A stretch of DNA of 64,000 bases from Cycas panzhihuaensis (lineage: Eukaryota > Cycadophyta): NCBI GenBank assembly GCA_023213395.1, contig CM041465.1, forward strand, positions 185,759,741 through 185,823,740. Direction: 5' to 3'. A program made the position numbers and the translations under genes. Below are positions 11,326-24,996 of this stretch, piece by piece. How positions within the stretch are numbered: the first letter of the stretch is position 1; each line of letters starts with the position of its first letter. Under the pieces are notes generated by a model. The model was not told the origin of the DNA, did not search any database, and saw only the letters and a list, made by a program, of their open reading frames with translations.

Positions 11326-11830
11326 TCGACGATATTTTCTCAAAGTTATCAGATTGAGACAAAACTTGGTGGATAGATAGATTGAGAGATGCTCGTCACT
11401 TTTCTCTTCTGCATCAAAGACATTTTAAGATGTTTTAGGGGTTAAATCAACCAATAACTAGCCTGCATAGGATTGAAGGAGGAAACTTTGAAATCTTCTT
11501 AAATCAGTCCTAAGTCCAGGTAACTTTGGATCTAAAACCTTTGAATATTTATTATTAAGTGATTCAATCCATTTTTATTTGAATCCACTAAGTGTTTTGG
11601 CAATTATTTATAATGATGACTTAAAACCCTAATCGGTCATGTAACTATTCGAGGTTGATTTCTCCTATTTAGAAAACAATCTTGTAAAACTGACTTCAGA
11701 TCTAGGTAGATGGTGAAAAAATCTATCTTTTGAGGTATTGCTTGCCCTAATCCATACAATTACGGTTTTATACAAAAATCCATATAATTATATGGCCAGA
11801 CGAGTTAAACTTTCTCTCTCTTCATTAATG
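11326..11830. other. Unassigned AT-rich sequence between C1 and copia E gag
   Basis: No gene and no match to the copia E 3' LTR was found. It may be the leader of copia E after loss of its 5' LTR; I see no primer-binding site in it. Confidence 0.4.
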
Positions 11831-14800
11831 ATGGCTTCTTTATTGTTTGGTCTCTTAGAACAAGAAAAACTTGCAGATATGAAGTAATGCTCATATTTAT
11901 AAAATTAAGATTGAAACACTACTTAAGGCTTAAAATGCTTGGAATATTACTCTTGGGATTTAAACTAAGCCAGATGATGCTAGTGTAACCTTGCCCAGTT
12001 GGTTAGAAAGAGATAATACAGGTGTCATCATTCTTAAACTGTCAGTATTGGACTCTTTGTTGGTATATGTTAAAATATTAACCTCCACATAAAGCATTTG
12101 GAAATGCTTTAGAAATTTATTTAGTCAGAAAAATAAAGCCCAAATATTCACCCTGAAGGAATAATTGTGTAAGTTACATATGAGAGAGCATGAAACAATG
12201 ACTGGATTCATACACAAAGTCACTTCATTCAGAAATGGACTGTTGAGTGCTAGAGAAACTATGTCTAAACTAGAACTTATTCAGATGGTAGCCAGTAAAT
12301 TACCAAAGGCCTTTGATATAACCATCAATACCATTATAAACAATAATCAGATTGATACAATGACCCTTAACAAGTTGACTGGAATACTGCTTAGATAGAA
12401 ACAAAGAAATAGGCGATACAAAGACTCAATAGAACTAGAAGATGCATTTGCTTCTAGATTCAATCTGGGATCATGAGGATGAAGTTAGAGACATGGAAAG
12501 GGATAAACCCTAGATTCCAAGAATTTTATTCGTGGATAATATTTAGATAATAGAGGACACAGACAAAGTTGTGATTCTAAGATATATTTTAATTGTGGTA
12601 GATCTGGATACTTTGCTAGTACTTGTAGAGCATTTGATGTAGGTTATCATTGTGGATAGATAGGACATTATCCTTATCAATGTCCCCAGAGAAGAGCAGA
12701 CATTCAGAGATGGAAAAGGCCAGTGGGAAACTACAATAAAGAACAAACTGAGAAAGATGAATAGGAGACATCATTTATAGTTACCTTGTCAATAGGATTA
12801 AAGGAAATTGATACTTGGTTTATTGACTCTAGAGCTTCACGACACATGACAAACCATCAAGACTGGTTTAAAAGCATGAAACCCTATGACATCAAGAGAT
12901 CAATAGAATTAGGTGATAAATATCCACTAGAAATTAAGGGAGTGGGCATTGTCTCTATTTGCGTACAGGGTAATGTAAAGAAAATTAGAAATGTTTTGTG
13001 GGTTCCTAATCTAAAAATGAACATTTCGTCTGTCTCACAACTTAGCAAAAAAGGGCTAAGAACTTTGTTTGATGAATATAGCCTCTGTTTAATACTAGAC
13101 ATGAAAAATAATGGGTAAACCATTGCCAAAGGTATTAGGATTAATAATCTGTATAAACTAGTTTCAGATCCTGTAATACCTTGTTTAGATCCAAAAGCAT
13201 GTACTGTTATGAATCTTGATAGTAAAATGTGGCATTTGAAGTATGGACATCCACTAATAGAAACCTTAAGGAAAATGAAAAAATGTGATATGGTACATGG
13301 ATTGCCTAACATTTCTTTAGAAAATTTTGTATGTAAAGGATGCCAATTTGGAAACAATCACATATTGCCCTTCAAAGGGAGTAAATGGAGATCACAAAAT
13401 AAATTGGAATTGATTCACACAGATCTCTACAAACCACTTACACCACTTTTAATAAATGGTTATAGGTACTTCTTAACTTTCATTGATAATTTAAAAAAAA
13501 AGGTTTGGGTATATTTTCGTCATAATAAATCAGAGGTCTTTAAAATCTTTAAAGAATTTAATGTAGAAGTAGAACTTGAATCAGGATCCAAGATAAAGTA
13601 TATCAGATCAGATGGAGGAGGAGAGTATATCTCCAGTGAGTTTTTGACCTATTACAAAAGGAATGGAATTCAAAGACAAATCACCACACCCTATACTCCA
13701 CAATCTAACGGGGTCACTGAAAGGAAAAATAGAACTATGATGGAAATGGTTGGTAGCATGGTACATGAAAAATAGTTTCCAAAGTTGTATTGGGTAGAAG
13801 TTGTGAATACAACCTACTATCATATAAATAGAAGCCCAACTAAAGTACTAGATAATATCACATGATAGGAAGTGTGGATAGGTAAAAAAACTGATGTCAG
13901 CTCTTTTAAAGTATTTGGTAGCCAAGCTTATGTGCACATACCAAACAAAAGCAGGTCAAAAGTCAATGCAAAGAGCATAGAATGCATTATGATAGGATAT
14001 AACAAAAATTCAAAAGCATATAAATGAATTGATCTAAAAACAAATAAAATATATGTTAGTAGAGATGTAGTTTTCAATAAAGGAAACTTGAACTCCCAAT
14101 CTCAAATCAAAATAATTAAAGATGAAATAGAGAAATTAAGTAAAGAAATCTTCACAGAAGAAATCTCAAACATCACTACTGGAGAAATCCTACCTTGCTC
14201 ATCTCACAAAGATTTAGGTAAAGAAGGAAGTACAATAGAGGAGGTAGAATCACATTTGGAACCCACAAAAGCAAGAGAAAGCCTAAAAGATGAAAAGAAA
14301 TTGCCCAAATAGTTCATTAAGACCATTGAAGAAGGAGGAAATACATTTGATCATAGAACAAGTGGTCAAAAACCTAAACCCTTACTTGTCAGGGTTGAAC
14401 CCCAATCATTTCAAGAGGCCCAAGGTCAATCACAATGGAAGGCAATAATGAATGTTGAAATGAATTTGATTAACAAAAATGAGACATGGGAACTAGTAGA
14501 ACTTCCTCCAAACAAATCTATAGTTAATTGTAGATGGGTATATAAAATTAAGGAAGGTATAAATGGAAAGATCAAAAAATATAAGGTGCGTGTGGTGGCT
14601 AAAGGATATACTCAAATAGTTGGAATTGATTTTGAAGAGACCTTCTCATCCATGGCCAAGTTGAATATAGTAAGAACTGTGATAGCACTTGTAGCATTAC
14701 ATAATTGGAAAATTTTCCAACTAGATGTGAAGAGTGCATTCTTAAATAGTGATCTTAAAGAAGATGTATACATGGAACAACCTGAAGGATATGCCAGAAA

Positions 14801-15927
14801 AAGACATAAACAATTGGTGTGCAAATTAAAAAAACTGTATATGGACTGAAGCAAGCTCCCCGTGCATGGTATGCCAAGTTAGATCAACATTTATGTAATA
14901 ATAGTTTCCAATGATGTAGTTCAAATTCCAGCATATACACAAAGAAAATAGATGAGCAAATCACTATAATTATTGTTTATGTAGATGATATGATATTGAC
15001 AGGAAATCATGACAAGTCAATTATAGAAATAAAAGGACAGTTAGAAAAAAATTAAAAATGACAGACTTAGGTCTTCTTCATTATTATTTGGGGTTGGAAG
15101 TAAATCAATAGAAGGAATATATTTCTATCTCACAAAGTAAATACATAAAAGATCTGCTAGAAAAATTCAGAATGACAGATTGTAATTCATGTGCTACACC
15201 CATAGAGATCAATTGCAACTTAGTACCTGGTGAAAAGGAATAGATAGTTGATGTCACTCTATATAGGTAACTGGTTGGTAGTTTAATCTACCTCATGGCT
15301 GTGAGACCTGATATATCTTATTCTATTGGATTACTCTCTAGATACATGTAAGAACCTAGAGTAAGATATTAGAAGGTAGCTTGGAGAATACTGAGATACT
15401 TGTGAGGAACAATAGAATTGAAATTAATCTACTCAAAAAAGGAATCAGTATAACTCATAGGATATTATGATTCATATTAGATAGGTGATAAAGATCAAAG
15501 AAAGTCAAATAGTAGTTATTATTTCTTTTTACGATCAGTAGCAATTTAATGGTACAATAAAAGGTAACCCACTGTCGTACGCTCATCAACTGAAGCAGAA
15601 TACAAAGTAGCAATAACTACAACATGTGAAGCAATATGGCTCTAGTAGCTTCTGATTGATCTAAATCAACCTCAAGACAAAGCAACAACCATGTACTATG
15701 ACAATCAAAGTGCTATCAAGCTAACTAAAAATCATGTCCTTCATGCCAGAACTAAGTACATTGAAGTCCATCATCACTTTATAAGAGAGAAGGTTCATAG
15801 TAAATAAATTAAACTAGAATATTTTCCCACTGCAGAACAAATTGTAGATTTATTAACAAAATCATTAGGAAAAGAAAAGCTCCAATTTTTGAGAGACAAG
15901 ATAGGCTTGAAAGAGATAAAACATTAA
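11831..15927 (+). pseudogene. Copia E: near full-length gag-pol pseudogene
   Basis: This is one long reading frame (gag to RT in a single frame, broken by stops) in normal copia order. Gag runs from the ATG at 11,831. Two zinc knuckles lie near 12,582-12,675, the first with Cys and His ligands read as Tyr. The protease motif is DSR instead of DSG (12,825-12,833). The integrase zinc region is WHLKYGHP..CKGCQFG at 13,230-13,355, with an intact D-D-35-E triad at 13,422, 13,611 and 13,719. The RT block LDVKSAFLNSDLKEDVYME lies near 14,721-14,777. A small insertion near 14,840 shifts the frame before LKQAPRAWYAKL, and YVDD is intact at 14,978-14,989. A second shift lies near 15,050. RNase H (SSTEAEYKVAI near 15,589-15,620) runs to the TAA at 15,925-15,927. 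It is the best preserved plus-strand pol in the window, but not functional. Confidence 0.92.
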
Positions 15928-15937
15928 GAGAGGGTGG
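15928..15937 (+). other. Polypurine tract of copia E
   Basis: GAGAGGGTGG directly between the pol stop codon and the LTR start TGAGAGG. It would be the primer for plus-strand DNA synthesis. Confidence 0.6.
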
Positions 15938-16126
15938 TGAGAGGTAATGTTTTATCATTAACTATGTAATTAATGTATGTAATAATGATATGTACCATAT
16001 TAGTAGAGGTTGGTTATATGTCAAGTTATAACGGTTACCAACCCAGTCATGTATTTAAGAAATTCATCGTCTCAATAAAGACGTTGAGTTCTCTTATCAG
16101 CCTTCTGTCTCTTGATTGAAAGTTAA
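15938..16126 (+). mobile_element. 3' LTR of copia E (short, ~189 bp)
   Basis: Starts TGAGAGGTAATG after the polypurine tract. The right end is set by the resumption of repeat D homology at 16,127. It holds a TATA-like GTATTTAAG near 16,051 and AATAAAG near 16,074. The terminal CA is not present. The 5' LTR was not found, and no target duplication can be shown. Confidence 0.6.
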
Positions 16127-16768
16127 TAGAACCCCCACCTATTAGGTTAATTTTTATTTTATTTCTCATTCATCTATTTACCCATCAGGTTCTTTGAACT
16201 CTTGCATTGATCATTATATATTTTGATTAGGCGAAACACATTTCATTTATCATTCGATCAAGTGTTCCCTTGTTTAATCCTTTTTCCAATTCATAAAATG
16301 TAGACTCCAATGTAGTCTTAACTCGCACAGGGCATACAAGTTATTTTGCGTGGAAACTAAGAGTATTACATTCCTACATCAATAACCATTTAAAGAGCCT
16401 TTGGCATGCACCCCTGGTCTGTGTTCTTTTACTATTTTTATGATAAACTTATTCCAATAAAAATTTCTAACACTAATATTTAACACTTGGTTAGGAAACA
16501 CTCTATAAGTGCTTTGAAATGGTAGTATTATAGAAACTTTCATTACTTGATGTATGCCATACCTATGAACATAAAGTGTATACTTTTACTTCAAATTTAT
16601 ATAGGAATTAATAGGATTATCTACAAAGCATTTTTTTTCTATAGTTGATGATAAAGAAAATTTATACAAAATCATTTGTAAAATGTGTTGTGAAAAATAA
16701 TTCATGGTGTTTTATATATTTATAAATTTAGATTGTTTTATATAAAGCTTTACATAGTTTTGCATACT
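16127..16768. repeat. Repeat D, copy D4 (5' truncated, uninterrupted at the copia B site)
   Basis: Aligned with D1 2,345-2,991 and D3 36,035-36,680. It lacks the first ~460 bases of D. At CTTTACATAG it continues into TTTTGCATAC, where D1 and D3 enter the copia B 5' LTR, so it records the empty site. Confidence 0.85.
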
Positions 16769-18314
16769 ACTTCACCTACTTTCCCCTAAAATTTTATAAA
16801 CATGTAGCCTTATGTTTATTCATGTTACTTCAAAGTTTCACATAAATCCTTATATAAATTTGCATAATATTTCACATTATTTTGTATATGGTTTATTTTA
16901 TGAAGTCTTATATACAGATTTTGATGTAGCATAAAATGTAAGCATGATATGATGAGTGGTCATCATTTAAAAAGTTAATGTAATATAGAGCTGGATATTT
17001 CTCTAAATTTGACTCATATCTAGGAAACAACTAGTTAATAACATATAATAGAATATGTACTAAGTTGTCAAATATCTAAAACATAAATTAATTACCTACA
17101 CTAAAATAACAAATAAATATCTATAAAATTATTTTTGTCACATAGTCACATGTAGTGTTGCATATTGATTTCTAAGGTCTTGCACATCATTTCCTTCTTT
17201 CTCTCAAGGCCACATACAAATGTCACAAGCATATTTATACTATATTATCCAATAATTATTTCCTTTCTAAAAAGTCAATCATAGTGTCGCATGTTTATAA
17301 TGTATCACAAAAAAATTAGAGGTTTCTTGATGCATAGTGTTAACACAAAATATATCACTTAATATCATTTCAATTAGAACCACTAATGCTAAAGGCAGAC
17401 TTCACTACATAGTCACCAATTATTCCCATTAATACATTCTATAGTATGTTAAGATCTCCCTAGTAGTTAGGATAAGTAGCAATGGCTCACTTAAAAATAA
17501 TTTAATCTCATTTAATCATATTTATATAATGGTGTTTTCTGATCTACAACTATAAGACTCTCTTTGATCCAAATTTGAGTGGGTAGCTAAGACCAAGTGA
17601 AGTTTGCCTTAATACTAATAAATCATTCATTATAATCACATTACTAATTGAAGTTGTAATCATACTTGAATGACTTACTACAATAAACAAGGACCAAAAA
17701 TCTACAACTAGAGTTGTTAATGAATGGATGAGCTAAACTTCATATTAATTACACTAAATACATAATATAGAAGACAAAAAATTTAGAATTCTCCCTTAAT
17801 GTATTGATTGCAACTATTGCTACTAATGGGAGGATAAGTATGATGACTCCAAAGTTATATTAGTAAAACTCATAATCCATCACCTTAGACCTTAACAATA
17901 TCAATTGGAGCAAATTGAAGAACAACATGCATGCCTAAATATCCTACAAGAGTAGTACACTAGATATAAATTTTCTTAAAAGTAATTGAAGCATCTTCAT
18001 GCAGACATGTTGATAGGACAAAGAACTTAAGAAAAATCATTCCAAGGGGGGTTAAGCATTAATAGATTTCTCGATTATTTCTTATTAATGCAAATAACAC
18101 AATTACCAATGGAAAAAACACATTTGAAAGAAAATTACAATGATAAAAAAAGTTGTTGGGGGGGTGGGGTGGTGGGAAATCCATTAGGTTGTAGAAATTG
18201 ATAATTACATATATCAAAAATTACAAAATAATAATACACACCATTAATATCTAGCATGTTAGACTCACCAAGTATCCCTCTTATAATAAAAATGATTAAT
18301 TAATATCGACTCTC
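16769..18314. other. Unassigned AT-rich non-coding sequence in unit 2
   Basis: It probably continues repeat D beyond the copia B site, since D4 flows into it without a break, but no second copy exists in the window to confirm it. No protein similarity is visible. A G-rich run lies at 18,154-18,176. Confidence 0.4.
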
Positions 18315-18585
18315 TTTTTAAGTTATAAGAGAAGATCAATTCTCTTTTTCAATTCATGATTGGACATTAAAATCATTTATAAAGGAGAAAAAACATATCT
18401 CTAGTATTAATAGCAATAACATTATAGCCAATTTAGTGCACTTAGTATAGTATATAGTGAAGAACTAATTTTTAGAATATAATAAGATAGTTGACAAACA
18501 TTAGGGTCAATTGATAATCAAACAAAATGGAATGAGTTTATGGCCACTCTATTTGCTAAAGCACATACATGGTATCATGGATGTT
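18315..18585. repeat. Repeat F, copy 1 (gypsy-associated)
   Basis: About 270 bases (AAGTTATAAGAGAAGATCAA onward) alignable with 48,593-48,865. There it leads directly into a Ty3/gypsy gag relic; here the similarity stops after GGTATCATGG, before the gag core. Likely a truncated fragment of that gypsy family. Confidence 0.7.
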
Positions 18586-19139
18586 TTTGTTATATCATCC
18601 CTGCCATGCATATGTCTTCCCATGTCATGCATCTATCCTTTTTGCCCTTGTCACACGTTTGCCATTTTTTTTTTATAAAATTTTTAGGGGAGTAAACTCT
18701 GCTTCTGAGTGGAGAGTCATCACCGAAGTGCCTTGAGGGCACCTATCGATGCAAAAATATTCAACAGAAGGTTTGGGTAAGATTTATTTGGTTATATTAA
18801 AAATATTTCGTAAATTATTAGAGAAAGAAAGGAATCTATACTTTAAGTGTAGGGTAAAACTTAAGTCAGGTCTATCGCATGTGCCACTTAGTCGGTTAAT
18901 TATATCATTGGAAATATTAACGGGTTGCCTATAAATTAAGCCTTGTATCATTCTTTTATATATTATCTTGATATATATGTAGAAGATCTACCCAAATTGA
19001 GCCTTATGTGGTGACCAATTCACCTGTGCTTTCTTTAACTTAGTTCTGGTTTATTATTTTACTTGTTTTTCTGTATTATTTTGATATTATAGCTTGATTT
19101 CATATTAGTAGCACATGTTTTACAAATTCTAGATGTTTC
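18586..19139. other. Unassigned sequence, possible LTR fragment
   Basis: No gene. It contains an octamer-rich stretch (GAGTGGAGAGTCATCACC near 18,706) and a TATA/poly(A)-rich part near 18,940-18,980 that occupies the same position relative to repeat C as the LTR-like end at 8,616-9,029. The link is positional and weak. Confidence 0.3.
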
Positions 19140-20402
19140 TCTTAGTTCTTTAGAGGAAGTTTAAGTGAAGACAACCTTAAATGGAGAAGTTCTAAGTATG
19201 TCATTAGATTTTCTCACTCAATATAAATCAATAGAATCAAATATTTTATTATGTTTTTCTTATAATAGCATTCTTCTCGACACCAATATTTTCTCAACTT
19301 AACTTACCACAATCATCCAAATATACATAAACTTCATGGCCTATTTAATTAGGTTAAAAATTTTCCCAATAGATTTGACACATAATCCCAATCTATTGTT
19401 CTACCAATGAGCCATCTTGAATTTTATTTTTTCAATAAAATCATTATGTATTAATAATTATTTAGGCATTCATATTCTTTTCACTAGTTCCATCTCATAA
19501 ATAGTCAATTTATACTTTATCAAACAACTCATGTTGAGTTAGGTACCTGTTGTTTTAGTTCTTAGTAATTAAGGAGATTGATGATAGTTGCCCTTTAATT
19601 AACTTCAATGATCGTATGTATTTGCATTGGATCTAGCATTGGTTATTAATCTTAAAATGTGACATATTTAGTACTAATTATTTGATTTAATCGAGTGGTG
19701 TAAAACATTACTTATTTGGATTGATGTTGCCTTATATTCATTTCCTTCTATTTTTTCCTTTACCGTACTTCAATAAATCCTTTGCCATATCTCTTAATGA
19801 TTGGTATTTATAAATCTAATTTCCAATGACATTTAAAGGTGTTATTTAATTCTTAATTCAATCATCCATTCATTAACACATTAGTCTTAACACATCATAG
19901 GACTAATATATCATATTAATCATGTTTTCAAACTATTTTATACATCATTTCATTCTTGAATTATGCCTCATTTTCATTGATATGGTCACTTTATATAAGT
20001 GCATAAACTCTAATCAACTAGAGTTTTGCAACAACAACTTTGAATTTAATTCTATTTGCATCAAAAGTCACTTAGTTCTCTTTCTCAACACTCATGAAAA
20101 TACAACATAGCATTTCAATGACTAAAAAAAAAAAAAATACTAATTGCTCATTTAGATTTCTTGATGCCTCCTCAAATAATGTGATATCACACCATGAAGG
20201 CATTATCTTTTAATGCATAATCACCATTTTCTTAATAGTCAATGTATTAACATTAAAACTTGATCTTTGGCACTATATGATTACCTTTTTCTATTTCCAA
20301 GATGCCTATGAAATGTATATAGTAACTGCCCTATATTAAGAATGTGCTTGTTTTTGAAATTACCACAATCAACAAAGTTTTTCTTGGCAACATACATACA
20401 TA

Positions 20403-20892
<490 letters not shown>

Positions 20893-21120
20893 TGATATGT
20901 TATTTGCTTAAAATAACTTTGATTCATATGTCTCTTTATTTTTTTATTACTATATTAGTTTGGCAAATGGAAGTGCCTTTCTTTTGGTAATTGAGTCACC
21001 CAAGCTTATATTTTTATAATCACATTTTAATAAAATAAATTTAAGTGCTTTTAAATAATTTTTAATGTATATAGGTATGAAAATAAGTAAATTTTATTGT
21101 TGTGATTTAATTTTGATAAG

Positions 21121-21203
21121 TGGGTTTAAGAATAGTGGTTAGTAAATATAGAGTTAAATATTAACAAATAGAAAGTCATGGGTTCAAGTCTTATCAATTC
21201 ACG
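21121..21203 (+). other. tRNA-like segment in repeat C2
   Basis: Same element as at 10,541-10,625. It has an A-box-like AATAGTGGTTAG and a B-box GGTTCAAGTC, closer to the RNA polymerase III consensus than in C1 or C3. Its 5' acceptor side has changed (AAGTGGGT). Confidence 0.4.
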
Positions 21204-22785
21204 TTCCACAAAGCACACACACAATTTAGGATAATTCATTTTTTTAATTCCTTTTCATTATTCATTTTAATCTTTATATTATATACTTTAAACAATGGCA
21301 TTTCAACTAATTATAAGTATAAACATACGACACTCTAATTGATTTAGAGATGTCATCTAAACCATCAAACAAATATATTTTTACATACTTAATATTATAT
21401 CTATTTAAAGGAAAAAGTAAGCACTTTGGGATATTTCACAAATCATCTCATCAGGCATAAAACAACTTGCAAACAACCAAAATACATTCTTTTCTTAACA
21501 TGTAATTATAACAAAATATTGCCAAAATTTCAATCAAGTTTTGATAGATTTTAAGGTCTTAAACACATTAATATAGTCACTTAAAAATGCATTCATTTTA
21601 AAGAGAAAATTAGTCATTCATGTGTTGTTTGGCGAAAACTAAACAACCTCATTTTAACACATAATACCCAACATTTTAATCAACTCCTAATAAATGTTTG
21701 ATAAATAAATGGATTAAAATCACATTCACTTGAAAGTAAAAAAGTGAACTTTGAACGTGTTTCATAATAATCATTAAATTCCATATTATTGATCAGGTTT
21801 TTTTGGACTTGTAAATTGATAAATACACATATATGTACCTTTAAAATTACATTTATTTTAAAGCATGAATGAATCATGTTCATATGCTTTATGATTATTA
21901 TTAAAATGACATTCTCACACATCTTTGTGAACTTATAATAACAACAAATTGAGCCTCATTTCTAATAAATGAAGTCTAATTAAAATTTAATAAATAAAGT
22001 TTTTTTATTAAGTCATTATTTTGCTTAACATTTATACCATTTGAAGCATCATGCTTTAAGTATATTAAAATTTACAATAATTAAGTACTCACCAAGTTAT
22101 CTTTATATAACTTCATAAGTAGGTATCTTTTCTAACCTACATATAACTAATCAGGAGTTTTTGAATAACATTAATGTGCATATAGATTTGGAGAATTAAA
22201 TGCATTTATATTTTATTTTACTGGAATAAACTAAAGTAAGAGGGAAAGGGAATCTATTGCATTTACATATAGTTTGATTTTAATTTGTTTTCATTGACCT
22301 AGAAAGACCTTAATTAAATAAAGAAATTTTACTTTATTTAGTTATATTTGCTTATAGGTACATTGAGGGTTTAAATTACATTTTTATTTCAATTTTAGAC
22401 TAACTGCTACAGGAGCTAAAGTGTACATTGTTAAAATAAAGATTATAAAATTATATATAAAATAAGTATAAAAATTTTTATTTTTGTTTCACAATTATAC
22501 ACATGATGAATTCAGGATCTAATAAATCTTTGGTGTCACCTTCTGCCTTCATTTATATGCATTGCTCAACCAATGTCTTAGATTAGGATTTTTGTCACAT
22601 TAAAAATTTTGAAACGAGGCATCATTATTGAAATGTTTTCACTTCGTCAATTCGTCATCATCTCTTAGGATCCTTAGGTAAGGTGTTTGTAGAGTCTAAA
22701 TCCTATTTCATTGCTCTTACCAAGTCATTACTAAACTGAGACCCTTAATGAAAATAAAGACCTATAGTATGCCAAGTCCTCAACA

Positions 22786-23179
22786 TGTTACATGCCATTG
22801 CGTCAAAATGTCTGTAGGTGATTTTGATAGGTTGCTAATAGGGTACCTGGAGATGTCTTGACCTCCAACACCCCCCCATGCATGTTGTGTGACCTCTATC
22901 CAGCTAGAGGGTATGCAATCAGCTGCCCAACCTGCCTTTTTTTTTTTGTGCTAAGGGGTACTCACTTGATCACCTAACCTATCTTATTTTGGTGGCAAGG
23001 GGTATGTACTTGGCTACCCAACCTGTGTTTATGACAATAGCAGGCACTGCGTCGGTAGTAGGAGTGGAACCCAAGCCTTAGCTTTGATACCACTTGTTAT
23101 ATGCTATTGCATCAAAATACAAATAGGTGATTCTGATAGGTCACTAACAGGGTGCACAGAGACATCTCAAAGCTGAATC
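22786..23179 (-). mobile_element. TRIM-like miniature LTR element, TRIM1
   Basis: Read on the minus strand it has the full order of a terminal-repeat retrotransposon in miniature. The terminal direct repeat (23,095 to about 23,179) ends ATAACA. A two-base spacer and primer-binding site TGGTATCAAAGC (23,081-23,092) follow. Then comes an internal ~200 bp, polypurine run CATGGGGGGG (22,871-22,884 region), and the second terminal repeat, 85 bp (22,786-22,870), starting TGTTGGAGG and ending GTAACA. The two repeats align over most of their length with many substitutions, so it is old. No coding capacity. The outer end of the right repeat is blurred and no target duplication is seen. Confidence 0.65.
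22904..23027. repeat. Three degenerate ~45-bp tandem units inside TRIM1
   Basis: Units near 22,904, 22,950 and 22,993 share AGGGGTATG..CTTGGCTACCCAACCTG. They form most of the TRIM1 internal region. Confidence 0.7.
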
Positions 23180-23480
23180 TGAAGCTACTCTAGGAGACAA
23201 AAATGATCCACTTGGCATGGCAACCCTACACATCAAATTTTATTAAAATATGAGATAGTCAAAATTTTCATAAAATTTTAGGCCTTCAATGCTTTTGGGG
23301 TGGTTTTGGTAACCAAACAACTTCAAAAATTTATCTTTTTCACCTCTAAAATTGTACATGCATAAATAAAGTAGCAACATACAAAATAATATAATTTTAA
23401 ACTCTTTAATGCAAAAGAAAGTTCTCAAATAAGCTCTCAACCTCATATAAATTATGAGTTAAAAGCATTAATGGCTTCAT
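23180..23480. other. Unassigned sequence between TRIM1 and copia A2
   Basis: No gene or match. It lies where the copia A2 5' LTR, leader and gag start would be expected, so it may be a rearranged remnant. Confidence 0.3.
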
Positions 23481-24996
23481 GCAAGCCTAGTGAGAAAATG
23501 TGGCCAATAATGGATAACAGAACACCCATCAACAATGGCCTAGATAGTCTCAAGGCCAAGTGCCACCTTTCAATGCAAGGTAGTTAGGCCAAATTAGCAC
23601 TTCAAGAACTAGAAATCAGATTATCATGTGTGAAAGGTGTAATAGGAAAGGACACCTTGCAAAGGATTGTCATATACCTGCATATAAGTTACCTAAGTTT
23701 CAATAAAAATACAAGGATTACAATGTTGATGAAATATATGAAGAACAATTTAGTAGTATAGGTTTTGATTAAGTACACATTCAAAGACTTGAGGGAAGAA
23801 TGATTGATTAAACTAAGAGGTATTTTGAAGCTCATTATGGCTATGCCACTTGTGATCTTAAATCACCAATGCAAACCCATCTTGGACTTATAAATAGCAT
23901 AACTTTAAACACCTCCTTATTGATCATAGACATAGAAGCAACATAAAATATGACCTATAATTAGGATCTATATTAAACTTTTGATTCTAATATATATAGT
24001 GTCATTCACATGGATGACAAATCCCAACAACCAGTCAAATGTATTGGAAATATACGCCTAAAACTCCAAGGCTTAAGAGACTTTGTATTACTTAATGTCC
24101 TATACATTCCTAATCTGAATAAAAACCTATTCTCCTTATCTACTCTTATCTCCCGTGGATTCGATCTTAGTGTTACTACAAATGACCAAACTCTCCAGGT
24201 TATTTACCGTCCAACAAATCAAGTAGTCTTGATTGGAAAGCTTACTGGCAAATTATTTAAGTTGAATGACTCCCCATTTTCTAAAGCCAATTGTGCTCAA
24301 AGCCCTTGTGTTGATGAAGACTTTGATTTTAATACTAGTTTAACATGCCCTAAGTTATCCCTATAAGCTCTTTGGCATGCTTGCATAGGCCATGTTTATA
24401 TTAATCAATTTAGAGATCTTTGTGATACCCTTCCAGGCCTGCCCAAGTTCTCCTCCAAGCCCTTTAACTGTAAAGCATATATCATAGCCGAATCTCATAG
24501 ACAATTCTTTGCCAATAGTCAGTGAAAATCAAGTTATCCTCTTCAATTGGTACACTCTGATCTATGCAGACCAATGCCCATTCCATCATTAAATCAAAAA
24601 TTATATTACATATCCTTCATTGATGATTTTACCAGGAAAGTGTAGGTGGCTTTTCTAACCAAGAAACATGAGGCATTTGGTGTCTTTAAATCTTTTAAAG
24701 ATCGTACTGAAAAGGAGTCAAGTTATCAGATTAAGTATCTCTGAATAGATAATGGTAGAGAATATACCTCTATTGAGTTTGAAACCTATCTATGAGACAA
24801 TGATATCAAGTATAATACTACAATAGTAGGCACCCCTTAATAGAATAGAGTTGCTGAGTATATGAATATGTCTATTATGAATATGGCTCGAGCTATGTTA
24901 CTTTATAAAAATGTACTTGCTTACCTATGGGTGGAAGTAATTTGGACAGTTGTTTATTGTATGAATATTGTTAGCCCATCTAAAGGAGAAACTTCT
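23481..24996 (+). pseudogene. Copia A2 (host element), 5' part: gag end, protease, integrase
   Basis: Decayed pol of family A. The gag zinc knuckle is intact (CERCNRKGHLAKDC, 23,629-23,670). The protease motif is DIE in place of DSG (near 23,931). The block LLNVLYIPNLNKNLFSLSTL lies at about 24,088-24,147. The integrase zinc region starts near 24,373 and the core follows (FIDDFTRK near 24,619, then DNGREYTS near 24,749 with Gly to Arg beside the catalytic Asp). The sequence stops at 24,996, where the nested minus-strand element is inserted. It resumes in the next integrase residues at 32,602. The 5' LTR and first part of gag are missing. Confidence 0.85.
24992..24996. other. Target-site duplication, left copy (CTTCT)
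   Basis: Five bases directly left of the nested element; identical to 32,597-32,601. Confidence 0.9.

Noticed and set aside
11326-11830. 5' LTR of copia E
   Set aside because: No segment here matches the 3' LTR at 15,938-16,126 and there is no primer-binding site.
12884-13357. 157-residue minus-strand frame
   Set aside because: Antisense shadow of the copia E protease-integrase frame, which has clear family motifs on the plus strand.
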